Origin: Duganella sp. Leaf126
GTDB taxonomy: Bacteria > Pseudomonadota > Gammaproteobacteria > Burkholderiales > Burkholderiaceae_D
Reading direction: 5' to 3'
NCBI RefSeq assembly: GCF_001423125.1
Contig: NZ_LMNW01000031.1
Coordinates: 208,603-272,602, forward strand
DNA length: 64,000 bases
Shown: one piece after another, positions 39,984-49,659 of the stretch
Numbering within the stretch: the stretch's first letter is position 1
Layout: each line of letters opens with the position of its first letter
Translations under genes and position numbers: made by a program
The notes under the pieces: generated by a model
Told to the model about the DNA's origin: nothing
Database searches by the model: none
What the model saw: the letters and a program-made list of their open reading frames with translations, nothing else

Positions 39984-40564
39984 TTCAGCTTCTCGACCAG
40001 CGCGCGCAGGGCCTGGCCGCGGTGCGACAGCGCGTTCTTCTCATCGGACGTGAGTTCGGCCGCGCACTTGCCCAGTGCCGGGACGTAGAAGTACGGATCG
40101 TAGCCGAAGCCGCCGCTGCCGCGCGGTGCGTCGAGCATTTCGCCATGCCACATACCGTCGGCGATGATCGGCTGCGGGTCGTCGGCATGGCGCACGAACA
40201 CCAGCACGCAGTAATAATAGGCCGAGCGGTCGGCGTGGCCGGCCAGGTCGGCCACCATCTTGGCGTTGTTGCGGGCGTCCGATTTCGGTTCGCCGGCAAA
40301 GCGCGCAGAATGCACGCCGGGCGCGCCGCCGAACGCGTTGATGCACACGCCGGAGTCGTCGGCCAGCGCCGGCAGGCCGGTGATGCGCGCCGCGTGGCGG
40401 GCCTTTTGCAGCGCGTTCTCCACGAAGGTGTGGAACGGCTCGTCCGCCTCCGGCACGTCGTACTCGCCCTGGGCGTGGACCGAGTAGCCGACGGTGGCAA
40501 GCAGCTGGTTGAATTCCTTGAGTTTGCCGGCGTTATTGGAGGCGAGGATCAGGCGTTGGGTCAT
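39980..40564 (-). CDS. rdgB: XTP/dITP diphosphatase (RdgB/HAM1)
   Basis: A 194-residue house-cleaning pyrophosphatase that hydrolyses non-canonical purine triphosphates (XTP, dITP) and prevents their use in DNA or RNA. Family motifs: LILASNNAGKLKEFNQLL for the phosphate-binding Lys, ENALQKARHAARITGLPALADDSGVCINAFGGAPGVHSARFAG, GFGYDPYFYVP, and the C-terminal SHRGQALRAL. The length is standard. It is the middle gene of rph-rdgB-hemW on the minus strand, 61 bases after rph and overlapping hemW. Confidence 0.97.
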   Translation of the reverse strand: MTQRLILASNNAGKLKEFNQLLATVGYSVHAQGEYDVPEADEPFHTFVENALQKARHAARITGLPALADDSGVCINAFGGAPGVHSARFAGEPKSDARNNAKMVADLAGHADRSAYYYCVLVFVRHADDPQPIIADGMWHGEMLDAPRGSGGFGYDPYFYVPALGKCAAELTSDEKNALSHRGQALRALVEKLK

Positions 40565-40625
40565 GGCGATGGCAGCTTCGGATACGGGAAGCCGCCATTG
40601 TAAACCGTTTGCAGGAAAGCGAACC

Positions 40626-41357
40626 TCAGGCCAGGCCCAGCGCCTGTTTTTGCAGCACGATCAGGTCGGCAATGCCGGCTTGGGCCAGGTCGAGCAGGCG
40701 GTTCATGCCGTCGCGGTCGAAGGCCGCGCCTTCGGCCGTGCCCTGCACCTCGATGAAATGACCGGCGTCGTTCATGACCACGTTCATGTCGGTATCGCAG
40801 CTCGAGTCTTCGAGGTAGTCGAGGTCGAGCACCGGCATACCCTGGTACACGCCGACCGAAATGGCGGCCACGAAGTTTTTCAGCGGGATGGCCGGCACCG
40901 CGCCGCGCGCCACCAGCTTGGCAAACGCATCGTAGGCGGCCACCATGGCGCCGGTGATCGACGCCGTGCGGGTGCCGCCGTCGGCCTGGATCACGTCGCA
41001 GTCGAGGTGGAGCGTGCGTTCGCCGAAGGCCTCGAGGTCGAAGGCAGCGCGCAGCGAGCGGCCGATCAGGCGCTGGATTTCCTGGGTGCGGCCCGACTGC
41101 TTACCGCGCGCCGCCTCGCGGTCCATGCGGGTGTGGGTGGAACGCGGCAGCATGCCGTATTCGGCCGTCATCCAGCCCTGCCCCTTGCCTTTCAGGAAAC
41201 CCGGCACCTTGTCCTCGATGCTGGCAGTACAGATCACCTTGGTGTCGCCGCATTCGATCAGCACCGAACCTTCGGCGTGCCGGGTGTAGTCGCGGGTCAG
41301 GCGCAGCGTGCGCAGGGCGTCGACGGCGCGGCCGCTCGGGCGGGATTGGAAAGTCAT
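40626..41357 (-). CDS. rph: Ribonuclease PH
   Basis: A 243-residue phosphorolytic 3'-to-5' exoribonuclease that trims tRNA 3' ends and structured RNA. The start at 41357 ([16 protein letters not shown]) is preferred because AAGGA lies upstream and the family begins there; a longer reading has no similarity. Motifs: [29 protein letters not shown], the RQ-type phosphate site in [17 protein letters not shown], and [19 protein letters not shown]. The length matches RNase PH exactly. It is the first gene of the rph-rdgB-hemW operon, divergent from yicC. Confidence 0.97.
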   Translation of the reverse strand: MTFQSRPSGRAVDALRTLRLTRDYTRHAEGSVLIECGDTKVICTASIEDKVPGFLKGKGQGWMTAEYGMLPRSTHTRMDREAARGKQSGRTQEIQRLIGRSLRAAFDLEAFGERTLHLDCDVIQADGGTRTASITGAMVAAYDAFAKLVARGAVPAIPLKNFVAAISVGVYQGMPVLDLDYLEDSSCDTDMNVVMNDAGHFIEVQGTAEGAAFDRDGMNRLLDLAQAGIADLIVLQKQALGLA

Positions 41358-41617
41358 GGTGTAATTCCTTGCAGTTTGATCGTCCGGCAGCATAGACCAC
41401 AACGTGCGCCAGCACAACCGGGCTGAAACTGGCTGTAGTTCCGGTAAACAATACTGAACCCACTGGACGTAATTTTCTTTACAATGCAGTTTCCAGCAAT
41501 TTCCAGACCAGCGGGCAAGGGTAAAGGGGGCGTGGTGGAGCGCAGCCACCCATCCTGCTGAACCGGCCGGAAGCTGGATCGATGACTGTTTTGTAAAAGA
41601 TTAATCGGGGATATCCA

Positions 41618-42523
41618 TTGAGCATTTCCAGCATGACGGGTTACGCGGTCGCCACCAGTGAGAGTGCGGCAGGCACACTGACCATCGAGATCAAGAGTGT
41701 CAACTCCCGGTTTCTCGACCTTCAGTTCCGAATCAACGACGATTTACGCGCGCTGGAACCCGATCTGCGCGCGGCGATCATGGCTGCCATCACGCGCGGC
41801 AAGGTCGAACTGCGCCTGAGCTTTGGCCGCAAGGCCGCCACCGGCGGCGCCCAGGCGCTGAACCTGCCGCTGCTCACCGAGCTGCAACGCCTGCAGGCCG
41901 AGGTGGGCGCGCACTTCCCCGCCGCGCAGGCGATGTCGGTGGCCGAGCTGCTGCGCTGGCCCGGCGTGATCGAGGAAGCGCAAATCGGCCAGGAGTCGCT
42001 GCAGGCCGACGTGGCCGCACTCACCGTGCGCACGGTGCAGGCCTTCGTGCAGAGCCGGCAGCGCGAAGGGGCGGCGCTCGAAGCGATGCTCATTTCCCGC
42101 ATCGAGGCGATGGAAGCGATCGTCAAGCGCATCACGCCGCTGATACCGCAGGTGGTGGCGGCGTTCCAGCAAAAAGCGGTCGAGCGCATGCAGGATGCGC
42201 TGGGACTGGCCTGCCAGGGATCGAATTCGTCGCTGTCGCGCCAGGATGCGCTCGAGCGCATCCGCCAGGAAGTGATCCTGTACGGCATCCGCATCGACGT
42301 GGCCGAAGAACTGGGCCGGCTGTCGGCGCACCTGGGCGAAACCCGCCACATCCTGAAAAAAGGCGGCCAGGTCGGCAAGCGCCTCGACTTCATGATGCAG
42401 GAACTCAATCGCGAAGCCAACACTTTGGGCGCCAAGGCGTCGGTCAAGGAGCTGGCCGACGCGTCGATGGAGCTGAAACTGCTGATCGAGCAGATGCGCG
42501 AGCAGGTGCAGAACCTCGAGTAA
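41618..42523 (+). CDS. yicC: YicC family endoribonuclease
   Basis: A 301-residue YicC protein, a family recently linked to RNA cleavage and stress survival. It begins with the MTGYA motif after a TTG start (MSISSMTGYA) and continues with IEIKSVNSRFLDLQFRINDDLRALEPDLRA. The conserved C-terminal DUF1732 end reads DVAEELGRLSAHLGETRHIL, KRLDFMMQELNREANTLGAKA. An ATG at 41633 is an alternative start. It is divergent from rph across 260 non-coding bases, a common genomic pairing. Those 260 bases show no other feature I can support. Confidence 0.93.
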   Translation: MSISSMTGYAVATSESAAGTLTIEIKSVNSRFLDLQFRINDDLRALEPDLRAAIMAAITRGKVELRLSFGRKAATGGAQALNLPLLTELQRLQAEVGAHFPAAQAMSVAELLRWPGVIEEAQIGQESLQADVAALTVRTVQAFVQSRQREGAALEAMLISRIEAMEAIVKRITPLIPQVVAAFQQKAVERMQDALGLACQGSNSSLSRQDALERIRQEVILYGIRIDVAEELGRLSAHLGETRHILKKGGQVGKRLDFMMQELNREANTLGAKASVKELADASMELKLLIEQMREQVQNLE

Positions 42524-42541
42524 GCGCGTTACCGCAGCCGA

Positions 42542-42829
42542 CTACAGCAGCTTGTCGAGCTTGAGCACCTGCACCTCGGCCTTGCCGGCCACTTCCTGCA
42601 ACAGCGTCTGGAAATGGGGCGTGGCTTCATGCGCGGTCAGCGCCTGCTGATCGCGCCACGTCTCCAGCATCACGAACCGTCCCGCCTGGCCGATATCGGC
42701 ATGCAGCTCGTAGCGCGCGCAGCCCGCTTCGGCGCGGCTGGGCGCAACGATTTTTTCCAGCGCGGCCTGCAGTGCGGCTTCGTGGCCGGGCTTGGCGGTC
42801 AGGGTGGCGACGACGATCAGGTCTTTCAT
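42542..42829 (-). CDS. ABM-domain putative quinol monooxygenase
   Basis: A 95-residue dimeric ferredoxin-like-fold protein of the antibiotic biosynthesis monooxygenase family, similar to YgiN. Visible motifs are VVATLTAKPGHEAALQAALEKI, PSRAEAGCARYELHAD and FVMLETWRDQQALTAHEATPHF. The family acts without cofactor on quinols or aromatic substrates, or degrades heme, so the substrate is open. It is convergent with yicC and has a weak ribosome-binding site. Confidence 0.88.
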   Translation of the reverse strand: MKDLIVVATLTAKPGHEAALQAALEKIVAPSRAEAGCARYELHADIGQAGRFVMLETWRDQQALTAHEATPHFQTLLQEVAGKAEVQVLKLDKLL

Positions 42830-42945
42830 GGGTTTTCCCGTTCAATGAGTAATACGGTCACTATTGGGTTCGTTTGCAAAAGGAAAAGAGCCCGGCCGTA
42901 AAAATCCCGCTATGATCGCAGCTCAACTTGGCTGGGGAGCGCAGC

Positions 42946-43737
42946 ATGGCGACGTCAATTCGGGTGGGCATCGGCGGATGGGAGTATGCGCCCTGGCGCC
43001 AGACGTTTTATCCGCCAGGCGTGACGCACAAAAAGGCGCTGGCGTATGCCAGCCGCCAGGTGACCAGCATCGAGATCAACGGCACCTACTACCGCACCGC
43101 CAAGCCCGAGCACTTTGCCGCCTGGCATGCGCAAACGCCGGACGACTTCGTCTTTTCCGTCAAGGCCAGCCGCTATGCCAGCAACCGCCGCGTCCTGGCC
43201 GAAGCGGGCGAGTCGGTCGAACGTTTCGTCCACAGCGGCCTGGCCGAACTGGGCGACAAGCTCGGCCCCCTGCTATGGCAACTGGCGCCCACCAAGCAGT
43301 TCGATCCCGACGACCTCGCAGCTTTTTTCAAGCTACTGCCGGCCAAGCTCGGCACGCGCAAGCTGCGCCACGTGCTCGACGTGCGCCATCCGAGCTTCAT
43401 GTGCGAGGAGTACCTGAAGCTGGCGCGCAAGCACAAGGTGGCCACCGTGTTTGCCGACGCACCCGACCTGCCCTCGTTTGCCGACGTCACCGGCAACTTC
43501 GTCTATGCGCGCCTGCTCAACGCCAGGAGCGCCCGTGCCACCGGCTACACGAAGCCGGCGCTGAAACAATGGGCCGAGACGGCAGGCCAGTGGCAGCAAG
43601 GCGGCACCCCGGCAGCGCTGCCGCTGGTAGGCGCCGCGCGCGACAGCAGCAAGCCGCGCGACGTCTTCATCTATTTCATCAACGGCGCCAAGGAGCGCGC
43701 GCCGGCAGCGGCGCAGCACCTGCTGGGATTGTTGTAA
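42946..43737 (+). CDS. DUF72 domain-containing protein (YecE-like)
   Basis: A 263-residue TIM-barrel-like protein of the widespread DUF72 family, whose biochemical role is not established. Typical motifs are present: RVGIGGWEYAPWRQTFYP, SIEINGTYYR, FSVKASRYAS, GPLLWQLAPTKQFD and the late DVFIYFINGAKERAPAAA. The ATG at 42946 is chosen because GGGGAG stands upstream; an earlier in-frame start at 42928 lacks one. It is followed by an intrinsic terminator, so it is probably transcribed alone. Confidence 0.92.
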   Translation: MATSIRVGIGGWEYAPWRQTFYPPGVTHKKALAYASRQVTSIEINGTYYRTAKPEHFAAWHAQTPDDFVFSVKASRYASNRRVLAEAGESVERFVHSGLAELGDKLGPLLWQLAPTKQFDPDDLAAFFKLLPAKLGTRKLRHVLDVRHPSFMCEEYLKLARKHKVATVFADAPDLPSFADVTGNFVYARLLNARSARATGYTKPALKQWAETAGQWQQGGTPAALPLVGAARDSSKPRDVFIYFINGAKERAPAAAQHLLGLL

Positions 43738-43777
43738 ATCGGAGCGCATGCATGGCTCTTGGTAGAATACGTCTTTG

Positions 43778-43798
43778 AGCGCCGGTCCGGCGCTTTTT
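43778..43798 (+). terminator. Intrinsic terminator after the DUF72 gene
   Basis: The AGCGCCG and CGGCGCT arms form a 7-base stem around GTC, followed by TTTTT. It separates the DUF72 gene from gmk. Confidence 0.85.
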
Positions 43799-43819
43799 GA
43801 CGTAGTCTGAAAGAAAAAC

Positions 43820-44458
43820 ATGAGCTTAACCAATGCTTTCGCCGGCAGCCTGTTCGTGGTCGCTGCGCCGTCCGGCGCCGGCAAGTCCACCCTGGTCAAC
43901 GCCCTGCTGGCGCAGGAACCATCGATCAAGCTGTCGATTTCCACCACCACGCGCCAGCCGCGTCCCGGCGAGACCCACGGCGAACAATACTGGTTCACCA
44001 CTGCCGAGGATTTCGTCGCGCGCGCCGAGGCCGGCGAATTCCTGGAATGGGCCGAAGTGCACGGTAATTACTACGGCACCTCGCGCATCATGGTCGAGCA
44101 GCAGATGAAAACCGGCACCGATATCCTGCTCGAAATCGACTGGCAGGGTGCACGCCAGGTGAAGAAGCAATTCCCGCAGGCGACCGGCATTTTCATCCTG
44201 CCGCCATCGATCGCCGCACTCGAGGAACGGCTGAAAAAACGCGCCACCGACGAGCCGCATGTGATCACCCGCCGGCTGCTGGCCGCAGGGGGCGAAATCG
44301 CCCACGCTCCCGAGTTCGAGTATGCTATCATCAACGAAGAATTCGCAGTCGCGCTGTCCGAGCTGACCGCGATTGTCAGAGCGGCCCGTTGCCGGTTTGC
44401 GCAACAAGCGGCACGCAACGCCTCGCTATTTGCCCAGTTGGGTATCCACGCCGAATAA
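43820..44458 (+). CDS. gmk: Guanylate kinase
   Basis: A 212-residue cytosolic kinase phosphorylating GMP to GDP with ATP. The P-loop is [15 protein letters not shown] near residue 15. The GMP-binding signature [21 protein letters not shown] and [19 protein letters not shown] follow, and the lid contains [10 protein letters not shown]. The length is typical. It is followed 19 bases later by rpoZ and then spoT, the standard betaproteobacterial order linking GTP supply to (p)ppGpp signalling. Confidence 0.97.
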   Translation: MSLTNAFAGSLFVVAAPSGAGKSTLVNALLAQEPSIKLSISTTTRQPRPGETHGEQYWFTTAEDFVARAEAGEFLEWAEVHGNYYGTSRIMVEQQMKTGTDILLEIDWQGARQVKKQFPQATGIFILPPSIAALEERLKKRATDEPHVITRRLLAAGGEIAHAPEFEYAIINEEFAVALSELTAIVRAARCRFAQQAARNASLFAQLGIHAE

Positions 44459-44477
44459 AGATTTTAGGAGCTACACC

Positions 44478-44681
44478 ATGGCACGCATTACTATTGAAGA
44501 TTGCCTCAAGAACGTCCCTAACCGTTTCCAGCTGACCCTGGCTGCTACCTACCGCGCGCGCCAGCTGCTGCAAGGTCACACCCCGAAAGTGGAAGCCAAG
44601 GACAAGCCTACCGTCGTCGCCCTGCGTGAAATCGCCGCCGGCAAAGTCGGTCTCGAAATGTTGAAAAAGGTTCCCATGTAA
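44478..44681 (+). CDS. rpoZ: RNA polymerase omega subunit
   Basis: A 67-residue omega subunit that chaperones the beta-prime subunit and forms part of a (p)ppGpp-binding site on RNA polymerase. The N-terminus [30 protein letters not shown] is the conserved core, and [16 protein letters not shown] follows. The start is fixed by AGGAG eight bases before the ATG. It lies between gmk and spoT as in most Burkholderiales. Confidence 0.98.
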   Translation: MARITIEDCLKNVPNRFQLTLAATYRARQLLQGHTPKVEAKDKPTVVALREIAAGKVGLEMLKKVPM

Positions 44682-44820
44682 GGGCACCCGCGTTCCGCAG
44701 ATGGAGCATGCAAAGAGCGATCCCGCGGCGGCGGTCCGGCACGCCGGCAACGCCGCCGGTCGTCCGGTAGTATGATGACACTGCAAGCTGCTCTCCAACC
44801 TGCCCACGGAACGCATACGT

Positions 44821-47178
44821 ATGAATCTGATCCCTGCCGACCCGACACTGAACGCCAAGCCCGCCCGGGCCAAACAGACGGCCAGCACGCCGGCTGCCGC
44901 TGCGTCAGGTGCGGCGTCGGTTGCGCCTTCGGGCGCACACGCAGGGGATAGCACCGCCTCCACCATCGCAGCATCCGTGCCACCACCAGCTCCCCCCGTG
45001 ATTTCCTCGTCGCCCCTGGCCACGCCCACGCTGACCGCCGGCGTCGCCTCGGTTACCCACCTGACCGAAAAACTGGCCGACTACATGCAGGCTGCCGACC
45101 TGAAAAAGGTCAAGGAAGCCTACCGCTTCTCGGACGAAATGCACCTGGGCCAGGTGCGCAAGTCAGGCGAACCGTACATCTCGCATCCGATCGCGGTGGC
45201 CGAGATCTGCGCCGACTGGAAGCTCGACGCCCAGGCCATCATGGCGGCGCTGCTGCACGACGTGATGGAAGACCAGGACGTCAAGAAGGACGAACTGATC
45301 GAGCGCTTCGGCGCGCCCGTGGCCAACCTGGTCGATGGCTTGTCCAAGCTCGACAAGATCGAGTTCCAGAGCCAGATCGAAGCGCAGGCGGAAAACTTCC
45401 GCAAGATGCTGCTGGCGATGGCGTCCGACGTGCGCGTCATCCTGATCAAGCTGGCGGACCGGCTGCACAATATGCGCACCATGGAGGTCATGGCGCCGAA
45501 CAAGAAGGCCCGCATCTCGCGCGAGACCATGGAAGTGTATGTACCGATCGCGCACCGCCTGGGGCTGAACAATATCTACCGCGAGCTGCAGGACCTGTCG
45601 TTCTCGCACCTGTACCCGCTGCGCTACCGTACGCTGGCCAAGGCGGTCAAGGCGGCGCGCGGCAACCGGCGCGAAGTGGTGACCAAGATCCTCGAATCGG
45701 TCAAGAATACGCTGGGCGTGGCCGGCATCGAGGCGGAAGTGTATGGCCGCGAAAAAACGCTGTTCGGCATCTACAAAAAGATGCGCAGCAAGCACCTGTC
45801 GTTCTCGCAGGTGCTCGACGTGTACGGCTTCCGTGTCGTGGTCGATACCTTCCCCAACTGTTACGTGGCGTTGGGCACCCTGCACTCGCTGTACAAGCCG
45901 ATGCCGGGCAAGTTCAAGGACTATATCGCGATCCGCAAGCTCAACGGCTACCAATCGCTGCACACCACGCTGATCGGCCCGTACGGCACACCGGTCGAGT
46001 TCCAGATCCGCACCCAGGAAATGCACCGCACTGCCGAGTCCGGCGTGGCCGCGCACTGGCTGTACAAGAACGCCGAGTCGAATCTGACCGACATGCAGCA
46101 GCGCACCCACGCCTGGCTGCAGTCGCTGCTCGACATCCAGCAGCAGACCGGCGACTCGGCCGAGTTCCTCGAGCACGTGAAGGTCGACCTGTTCCCCGAT
46201 TCGGTGTACGTGTTTACGCCCAAGTCGAAGATCATCGCCCTGCCGCGTGGCGCCACGCCGATCGATTTTGCCTACTCGATCCATACCGGCATCGGCGACC
46301 ACACGGTGTCGGCCATGATCAACCACGAGCCGGTATCGCTGCGCACCGAACTGCGCAACGGCGACATCGTCGAAATCGTCACCGATGCGAATTCGCGCCC
46401 GAGTCCGAGCTGGCTGTCGTTCGTGCGCACCGGCAAGGCACGCTCGGCGATCCGCCACCACCTGCGCACCATCAATCTGCCCGAATCGATCACGCTGGGC
46501 GAGCAGCTGCTGTCGCAAGCGCTGACCTCGCTGGGCATGGCGCCGGCGCTCGAAGAGCACCTGACCGAGCGCCTGCTCAACGAATCGAGCGCCCGCTCGC
46601 TCGACGAGCTGTATGCCGACATCGGCATCGGCAAGCGCATGGCCGCCCTGGTGGCGCGCCACATCTTCGGCCTGCGCGGCGGCGAATCGGCCAGTGCGCC
46701 GATCGACCACAACAGCGCCGCCGAGCTCGATCCGGTCACCATCTGCGGCAGCGAAGGCGTGTCGGTCCAGCTGGCGCCATGCTGCCTGCCGATCCCGGGC
46801 GACGCCATCATCGGCCAGCTGCGCCGCGACCAGGGCTTGCTGGTGCACACCAACGACTGCACGGTGGCCAAGCGCCAGAAGATCAAGGAACCGGACCGCT
46901 GGATCGCGGTCAAGTGGGGCAGCGGCATGAACCGCCGTTTCGATTGCCGCATCAAGCTGTTGATCAACAACGAAAAAGGCATCCTGGCCCGGGTAGCGGC
47001 CGAGATCGGCGAATCGGACGCCAACATCACCTATGTCGGCATGGACGAGGACAAGGACAACGTGCTGCACCAGCTGCGCTTCACGATCCAGGTCAAGGAC
47101 CGCGTCCACCTGGCCGGACTGCTGCGCAATGTGCGCCGCGTGACCGGAGTGAACCGCATCCTGCGCGAGCGCAGCTGA
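44821..47178 (+). CDS. spoT: Bifunctional (p)ppGpp synthetase/hydrolase SpoT/Rel
   Basis: A 785-residue long RSH protein. A 70-residue Ala/Pro-rich N-terminal extension precedes the HD hydrolase domain, with intact metal ligands in GEPYISHPIAVAEI and ALLHDVMEDQ. The synthetase domain follows (GREKTLFGIYKKM, DVYGFRVVVDTF, KLNGYQSLHTTLIGPYG, EFQIRTQEMHRTAE). The rest has TGS (VYVFTPKSKIIALPRGATPIDFAYSIHTGIGD), the helical and zinc-finger-like region (CCLPIPGD), and a C-terminal ACT domain. With intact HD and synthetase motifs it should both make and degrade the alarmone. The gene follows rpoZ after 139 bases. Confidence 0.96.
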   Translation: MNLIPADPTLNAKPARAKQTASTPAAAASGAASVAPSGAHAGDSTASTIAASVPPPAPPVISSSPLATPTLTAGVASVTHLTEKLADYMQAADLKKVKEAYRFSDEMHLGQVRKSGEPYISHPIAVAEICADWKLDAQAIMAALLHDVMEDQDVKKDELIERFGAPVANLVDGLSKLDKIEFQSQIEAQAENFRKMLLAMASDVRVILIKLADRLHNMRTMEVMAPNKKARISRETMEVYVPIAHRLGLNNIYRELQDLSFSHLYPLRYRTLAKAVKAARGNRREVVTKILESVKNTLGVAGIEAEVYGREKTLFGIYKKMRSKHLSFSQVLDVYGFRVVVDTFPNCYVALGTLHSLYKPMPGKFKDYIAIRKLNGYQSLHTTLIGPYGTPVEFQIRTQEMHRTAESGVAAHWLYKNAESNLTDMQQRTHAWLQSLLDIQQQTGDSAEFLEHVKVDLFPDSVYVFTPKSKIIALPRGATPIDFAYSIHTGIGDHTVSAMINHEPVSLRTELRNGDIVEIVTDANSRPSPSWLSFVRTGKARSAIRHHLRTINLPESITLGEQLLSQALTSLGMAPALEEHLTERLLNESSARSLDELYADIGIGKRMAALVARHIFGLRGGESASAPIDHNSAAELDPVTICGSEGVSVQLAPCCLPIPGDAIIGQLRRDQGLLVHTNDCTVAKRQKIKEPDRWIAVKWGSGMNRRFDCRIKLLINNEKGILARVAAEIGESDANITYVGMDEDKDNVLHQLRFTIQVKDRVHLAGLLRNVRRVTGVNRILRERS

Positions 47179-47191
47179 AGCAGCCTGGCGC

Positions 47192-47752
47192 TCAGTGCGG
47201 CGCCGGGTAACTCACCGACAGGATTTCCAGCTCATCGACCCCATGCGGCGCCTGGAAGGTGATCACATCCCCTTCGCGCGCCTTGGTCAGTGCGCGTGCC
47301 ACCGGCGCCACCCAGCTGATCTTGCCGTTCAACGGGTCGAGCTCGTCGATGCCGACGATGGTGATGGTGCGCTCCTGTCCGTGCTGGTCGCTGTAGGTGA
47401 CGGTGGCGCCGAAGAAGATCTGGTCGCTGCCGTGGTGGACGCTGGGATCGACGATGGCGGCCGAGTCGAGGCGCTTGGTCAGGAAGCGGATGCGGCGGTC
47501 GATTTCGCGCAGCCGCTTTTTGCCGTAGATGTAGTCGCCGTTCTCGGAACGGTCACCATTGGAGGCGGCCCAGTGGACGATGCGCACGACTTCCGGCCGG
47601 TCGACATCGATCAGCTGCAGCAATTCGTCCTTGATGCGCTGGTAGCCCTCGGGCCGGATATAGTTCTTGGACCCGGGCGGGATGGCCAGCGCCAGCGCGA
47701 CGGCTTCCTCGTCGTCGTCACCGTCCGATTCTTTGACAAAGGCTTTATTCAT
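47192..47752 (-). CDS. greB: Transcription elongation factor GreB
   Basis: A 186-residue GreA/GreB-family factor that enters the RNA polymerase secondary channel and stimulates cleavage of backtracked RNA. The start at 47752 (MNKAFVKES) is chosen over upstream codons with no family similarity. The coiled-coil domain contains YIRPEGYQRIKDELLQL and the acidic tip region NGDRSENGDYIYGKKRLREIDRRIRFLTKRL, and the globular domain has FGATVTYSD and ISWVAPVARALTKAREGD. The short basic signature of GreB (KRLREIDRR) supports GreB rather than GreA. It is convergent with spoT, 13 bases apart. Confidence 0.95.
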   Translation of the reverse strand: MNKAFVKESDGDDDEEAVALALAIPPGSKNYIRPEGYQRIKDELLQLIDVDRPEVVRIVHWAASNGDRSENGDYIYGKKRLREIDRRIRFLTKRLDSAAIVDPSVHHGSDQIFFGATVTYSDQHGQERTITIVGIDELDPLNGKISWVAPVARALTKAREGDVITFQAPHGVDELEILSVSYPAPH

Positions 47753-47837
47753 GCGGCGTATTGTACCGCGCTGCTTTTCCGCAAACGTTTTTGTTTGTTT
47801 CACGTATTATGCAGCCAGAGAACCGACCCGAGGCCCG

Positions 47838-48404
47838 ATGAACTATTTCCGACGCTTGCACCGCTGGCTGTTCGCACCGCTCGTGTACCTGGCCGCGCTG
47901 CTGTTGCTGCTGGAAGACTGGCTGTGGGACCTGGGCGCGGCACTGATGCGCCGCCTCACCGCCTGGCCACCGCTCGCGCACCTCGAGCAATGGATCTGTC
48001 GGCGCGGACCTTACGCCGCGCTGGTGCTGCTGCTGTTGCCGGCCGCGCTGCTGTTTCCCGTCAAACTGCTGGCGCTGTGGGCGCTGGCCCACGGCCATGC
48101 GCTGCTGGGCCTGCTCGTGATCGTGCTGGCCAAGGTGGTGGGCGCTGCTGCCGTGGCGCGCCTGTACCTGCTCACGCGCCCGGTGCTGCTGACCATCGTC
48201 TGGTTTGCCCGCCTGCTGGGCTGGTTCCTGGCGCTCAAGGCGCGCTGGATTGCGCGTCTGCACGCTACCGCCGCCTGGCAAACCATGCTGGCGCTGGCGC
48301 AGCGCCTACGCTGCTGGCGCCACAGTTCTCCGCTGGCGCCGCGCAGCTGGCGCGGGCGCTTCCGCCGCCTGCTCAAGCGGGTACGCGCCCGCCTGCGCGC
48401 CTGA
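47838..48404 (+). CDS. Small inner-membrane protein, Leu/Arg-rich
   Basis: I do not recognise a named function. The 188-residue product has two to four hydrophobic segments: WLFAPLVYLAALLLLLEDWL, ALVLLLLPAALLFPVKLLAL, LLGLLVIVLAKVVGAAAVA, and a weaker VLLTIVWFARLLGWFLAL. It ends in a strongly basic cytoplasmic tail rich in Arg. It starts at the ATG at 47838 (MNYFRRLHRWL), divergent from greB, with only 85 bases between. The sensor-kinase gene starts 25 bases downstream, so it may belong to that operon. Confidence 0.75.
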   Translation: MNYFRRLHRWLFAPLVYLAALLLLLEDWLWDLGAALMRRLTAWPPLAHLEQWICRRGPYAALVLLLLPAALLFPVKLLALWALAHGHALLGLLVIVLAKVVGAAAVARLYLLTRPVLLTIVWFARLLGWFLALKARWIARLHATAAWQTMLALAQRLRCWRHSSPLAPRSWRGRFRRLLKRVRARLRA

Positions 48405-48429
48405 CTCCCCACCACGACAAGCGAATGCC

Positions 48430-49605
48430 ATGAGCGCAGACTTCCCGCCCCCGCCCGGTGTTGTACCCGGTGTTGTACCCGATATTATCCCCGCTGTTGC
48501 CTCCGACCTGGCCGCCGAGCTGGCGCAGATGCGCGCCCGGTTCGAAGCCATCGTGTCCAATACGCCCGGCCTGGTGTACCAGTTCGTGCGCGAAGCCGAC
48601 GGCAGCGTATCGTTTCCCTACCTGAGCGACGGCTGCCAGGCCTTGCTGGGCCTGACGCCGGCGGCGCTGCACGCCGCGCCCGAACACTTTCTCGACCTGA
48701 TCCTGCCCGAGGACCGCGGCGCCTACCTGGACGCCATGCAGGCCTCGGCCAGTGCGCTGTCGGGCTGGAACTGGGAGGGCCGGATCTGGATCGACGCCTG
48801 GAAAGACGTCAAGTGGATCAACCTGCGCGCCACGCCGCATCCGCTGCCCGGCGGCGCCGTGCGCTGGGATGGCATGATGACCAACATCACCGCGAGCAAG
48901 CAGGAGCAGCACGAGGTGCGGCAGTCGCGCGCGCGGCTGGCCGAACTGAGCGCCCACACCGACCGCGTCAAGGAGCAGGAACGCACCCGCATCGCGCGCG
49001 AGATCCACGACGAGCTGGGCGGCAACCTGACCGCCATCAAGATGGCGCTGGCCATGCTGGCCGCGCGGCTCGACGACGCCGACCCGGCCCTGCGTGAACG
49101 CACCGACTACCTCGACGCGCTGGTGGACCGCACCATCGACGCCGTGCACCGCATTTCGCTCGACCTGCGCCCGGCCCTGCTCGACCTGGGCCTGGTCGCG
49201 GCGCTCGAATGGCAGGTGCGCGAATTCGACCGGCAGGCCGGCATCGACACCACGTTCAGCTACAACCAGCGCGACATGGGCCTGGACGAAGACCAGTCCA
49301 CCGCGCTGTTCCGCATTGCCCAGGAGGCGCTGACCAATATCGCCAAGCATGCGGAAGCGTCGCGGGTCAGCGTCAAGCTGGCGCGGCTGCGCCACTACGT
49401 CAGCCTGAAGATCACCGACGACGGGCGCGGCATCCGCCAGGCCGATCGCGCCAAGCCGGCCTCGTTCGGGCTGCGCGGCATGGCCGAGCGCACCCGGGCA
49501 CTGGGCGGCACGCTGACCCTGAGCCATGCACCGGGCGGCGGCACTGTGGTGGCGATCAAGATCCGCCACGAAAGCCCGTGCGGCGCCGCGACGGGGCTAC
49601 AATAA
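48430..49605 (+). CDS. PAS-containing sensor histidine kinase (NarL/UhpB type)
   Basis: A 391-residue cytosolic sensor kinase. A 35-residue Pro/Val-rich start with a VVPGVVPDIIP repeat is followed by a PAS domain (FEAIVSNTPGLVYQFVREADG to NITASK, about 40-160). The HisKA_3 dimerisation helix carries the phospho-histidine in RTRIAREIHDELGG. The HATPase domain has FRIAQEALTNIAKHAEAS, KITDDGRGI and SFGLRGMAERTRALGG as the N, G1 and G2 boxes. There is no membrane segment. The response regulator gene lies 54 bases downstream, making a complete two-component pair. Confidence 0.94.
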   Translation: MSADFPPPPGVVPGVVPDIIPAVASDLAAELAQMRARFEAIVSNTPGLVYQFVREADGSVSFPYLSDGCQALLGLTPAALHAAPEHFLDLILPEDRGAYLDAMQASASALSGWNWEGRIWIDAWKDVKWINLRATPHPLPGGAVRWDGMMTNITASKQEQHEVRQSRARLAELSAHTDRVKEQERTRIAREIHDELGGNLTAIKMALAMLAARLDDADPALRERTDYLDALVDRTIDAVHRISLDLRPALLDLGLVAALEWQVREFDRQAGIDTTFSYNQRDMGLDEDQSTALFRIAQEALTNIAKHAEASRVSVKLARLRHYVSLKITDDGRGIRQADRAKPASFGLRGMAERTRALGGTLTLSHAPGGGTVVAIKIRHESPCGAATGLQ

Positions 49606-49659
49606 GCGACGCCATCATCCCAATGCGCCACAGAGCGCTTGCACCATAGAGAACACCCC

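Noticed and set aside
41358..41549. Longer start for RNase PH
   Set aside because: The extra residues have no similarity to the family, and AAGGA stands before the ATG at 41357.
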